Origin: Polyodon spathula
Lineage: Eukaryota > Chordata > Actinopteri > Acipenseriformes > Polyodontidae
Length of the DNA: 64,000 nucleotides
NCBI RefSeq assembly: GCF_017654505.1
Contig: NC_054539.1
Span: 65,552,256-65,616,255, forward strand
Direction: 5' to 3'
Every line of letters starts with the position of its first letter. The first letter of the stretch is position 1. Made by a program: the position numbers and the translations under genes. A model generated the notes under the pieces. It was not told the origin of the DNA. It made no database searches and saw only the letters and a list, made by a program, of their open reading frames with translations. Below, in pieces: positions 61,231-64,000 of this stretch.

Positions 61231-64000
61231 TGCATTCTGTCAGTGATTGTTTATTTGTTAAGTAAAAACACAACCATATAAATAGGTACCAGAATTTGAA
61301 CTCAATTCAACTGTTTGACACAATGTTACAATATTCATCAAGATTAATTGTTACAGCATAACCTCCCAACTTTGTTAAAGCCAGACAGAGCGTACAGAAA
61401 AATGGACATTGTAACTGCGTTTAGTTAGAATTTCCGTAACTATGTTTAATTACAACTGGTGATGAATCTTGTAACATTGTATCAAACATTGCATTTTTTT
61501 GGCCAATAAAGGTATTTAAAGACCATTTGGGTAGATTTTGTTTTCAGTAGTATTGCTATACTCACTTAGTTTTATTAGGTGCATCATTTTCATCCCAAAT
61601 GGAGCTGAGTGTTCCGGGCGGTTTTATGAATAAAGGCAGGTATTTATCGTAAGGTATGTGAAATAAAGGTTGGTTCTATTTATAATGAATAGAATGATGT
61701 ATTTATTTAGGTGATGCTTTTTTCAAAGCGAGCTACAATTAGTTATTTTACATACAAATTCTGGTACCCTGGTAAACATTTTGTACTAAGAAAAATCAGC
61801 CAGATTTTCAGATTTGCCACCTTATATGTCTCAGTTTTCAACAGGGGCAAGTTAAATTCTCCTACTCACAACGCCCTTTGAGATTCCTGCTTATGACTGA
61901 TTTACATTAAACAACAATTGATTTTCATGTTCATTAACAAGCCAATTAGTCACATTTCAAGCCTGGACTTCCATTTAACTAGAAAACAAGGCAATAGCGC
62001 ACATGTAGTCGCAACATTTGGAAATGAAAAATACATTCTTAGCCACCGAAGTTGAGCGTCTGCTCAATGATATTTTAACACATGAAACTGTTATTTTTGG
62101 CAGAAGGTCCGGACCCACTGCTAAATTTAAAATACGGAAGGATATAACCTAAAAAAATTAATGCAACCTCTTTCATAACATTAATATGGGTTTGTTACAT
62201 ATTTTTTCAAATGGTCATATGTTAGTTATGTTTTTAATGTATTATGCTCCCTTATGCAAATAGATTACCAGGCTTCAGACATTTCGTGGGACTCAGCCAC
62301 ACACCAGGCTCAATGGGCACAGACAGACAAACAACAACCAATGAGGACGCATAGAATAACAACCAATGAGAGCAGACCAGGGCAGGCAAACAAGGAGCAG
62401 GTCACATGGTACGGGAATACACAAACAAAGGTAAACAAGCAATGGCAGAATACAATGGAGAGGGAATAACACACAGCATGCAAACACAAACAGACAGCAG
62501 GTCAATACAGTACATAAACACAAATGCACAGATTGCTACAATATGAATATATTTCTTTACGGTGTTGCCCACCAAGTGAACAGTGTTAATTAACTTAATG
62601 TCCCCTGCTGCCAGACTTTACTATTCAAACAAAATTTCATAACCAAGTAATTCAGCAAGATGTATTTATTTCACATTAGTGAATCAAACGAACACATCTG
62701 TTGAATTGATTCACTAAACTGAATGAATCAAACAAATCGAGTCAGTAAAAAGAATCGAACTGCACATCACTGGTTTTCAGGCCAGAAAAACAGATTTAAA
62801 TAGTGTGTCTATCAGTGGTTAAAGCCTGATGTTCAAACAAACTAACATCCACAGTAATTTCAATTGTCATGCACCATGAAGTTTAGCACTGCTGTAACCT
62901 TTACAGGTATAGCGTGACTGCGGGCTGTTTGTGATTCTAAATCAAACTTAAGCAGATCACACAGCTCTTTTATAGTGCCTATAGCCAATCTGCATCTACG
63001 CTTAACTTGCTTTATAGTTAGATCTAGAAATGTCTGAAGGAGATGAAATATTCAGGGTTTAGTGCAGGGTCCCTTCCCTCTTATGCTGCAGTTGAAGAAT
63101 TGGAAGCGGTTCGATATCCTCCATTGTAGATTACAGGTCAGTAGCCCTGTCAGCAGTCGCAGTTTATTAAATAAGACACAAGAGAGGGGCATGTCTTAAT
63201 TAGCAAGTGTATTTTGGTGTTTTGCACCTTTTGAAAATAAGGCGTTATTTGCAAAATAGAACAAATTATACATTTCCATTGCTTAACAAACCGTAATGCG
63301 AGTGTATTTTCCAAAAAGTACAAAGCTTAAAATTCTGTTGCGTCACTGACTTATGACTTTTAAAAATACATTTTGCAACTTATTTGGAGTCGCAAAGGTA
63401 TTTTGCAGCCTGTTTTTCCCTCTGCCTCTTTTGAAAATCAGGCTGAAAAGAGAGGCAATATACTCATTTAAATATTTGTTGTGTCTTCTTAGCGAGATCT
63501 CTATTGCGAGAATCGTGCGACATTGTTCAAGTGAATAGGCAGCTGAGTTGTGGTTTGCTGCAGCAGAGGCTGCCCGAAGGATAATGTTATTATCTATACA
63601 TGCAAGGGTGCAAGAATCAAAATAACATTGTTTTTGTTAAATGTAAAAGTCATCTGTACAGTGCATTGCATTCTGCTCTGCCTTCATTTTACCTAGTTTA
63701 ATACTGTTTTATGTAGAATAATATATAGAATAAGTTTATACATTACTCGACCTTCGGTCTCATAATTATGACTTCACAGAAACCCTAGATGGAATAATTT
63801 TCCTGTAACACACTGAAGCCCATCTATTCTTTTTTTTTTTTTTTTTTATAATACATGGATACCCCCGTGATGCTAATATTAAAGAAGATGAGGTTCAGCA
63901 GTACAGTTTTTTTTTTTTTTTAATTAATGAATTATTACATGAATTAACAAATACATTTATCAATTACTGTATGAACTGACAAATTTATAGACAAATTGTT
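61231..64000. other. Gene-free right end
   Basis: No gene is recognised. A patch at 62260-62530 has two CCAATGAG boxes about 25 bp apart (ACAACCAATGAGGAC, ACAACCAATGAGAGC) and an A/C-rich composition, which looks like a piece of a transposon promoter. T-tracts lie at 63831-63847 and 63908-63921. Confidence 0.4.

Noticed and set aside
62254..62469. 71-codon plus-strand frame rich in Q, T and N
   Set aside because: It is composition driven (A/C-rich DNA), has no domain, and looks like transposon promoter sequence with CCAAT boxes.

Overview
This is a window of AT-rich vertebrate nuclear DNA with spliced genes, long introns, many microsatellites and many decayed transposable elements. The mix of elements (Tc1/mariner, PIF/Harbinger, hAT, L1/Tx1-type and CR1/L2-type LINEs, LTRs, tRNA-derived SINEs) fits a fish or amphibian. 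I favour a non-teleost ray-finned fish such as a sturgeon, paddlefish, gar or bichir, but the species is inference. No bacterial or phage content, CRISPR array, rRNA gene or intact tRNA gene is visible.

The main gene is SCARA5 (scavenger receptor class A member 5, a ferritin receptor) on the minus strand. Three coding exons with matching phase-1 junctions lie in the window: the N-terminal cytoplasmic exon (36764-36894), the transmembrane exon (29382-29510) and the long stalk/coiled-coil exon (3150-3824). The collagen-like and SRCR exons must lie left of position 1, and no non-coding first exon could be fixed. The 25.6 kb intron (3825-29381) and the 7.3 kb intron (29511-36763) are packed with transposon remains.

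A second gene reads rightwards from about 43.4 kb to 53.9 kb, head to head with SCARA5. It is a predicted small protein of about 108 residues consisting almost wholly of one SAM domain of the SAMD10/SAMD12 type. Its exons are at 47463-47530, 51794-51929, 52122-52262 and 53443 onward, with a probable non-coding exon ending at 43543. All coding junctions keep frame.

From left to right: 1-3.1 kb is a SCARA5 intron with a SINE and an unclassified repeat; 3.15-3.82 kb is the stalk exon; 4.6-11.5 kb holds three Tc1 remnants, a CR1-type reverse-transcriptase fragment and two well-formed plus-strand exon candidates of unknown origin; 12.3-12.9 kb is a Harbinger element; 18.8-20 kb is a hAT fragment behind a tandem CCAAT-box array; 21-23.4 kb is a SINE and a TIR element with promoter-like motifs inside; 25.2-25.8 kb is an LTR; 26.1-26.3 kb is an almost perfect inverted repeat; 28.9-32.9 kb is an L1/Tx1 LINE carrying a 201-bp copy of nearby intron sequence; 34.6-34.8 kb is a duplicated LTR-like tail; 41.4-42.1 kb is a SINE cluster; 44.6 kb is a long AT microsatellite; 45.7-46.2 kb is a LINE tail; 54-61.5 kb has gene-free stretches of even composition that could be conserved regulatory DNA; 58.8-59.5 kb is a minus-strand LTR.

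No new multi-gene system was found. The most useful leads are the small SAM gene, the templated-looking 201-bp insertion in the LINE, the 54-bp-arm inverted repeat, the nested exon candidates and the possible conserved non-coding blocks.
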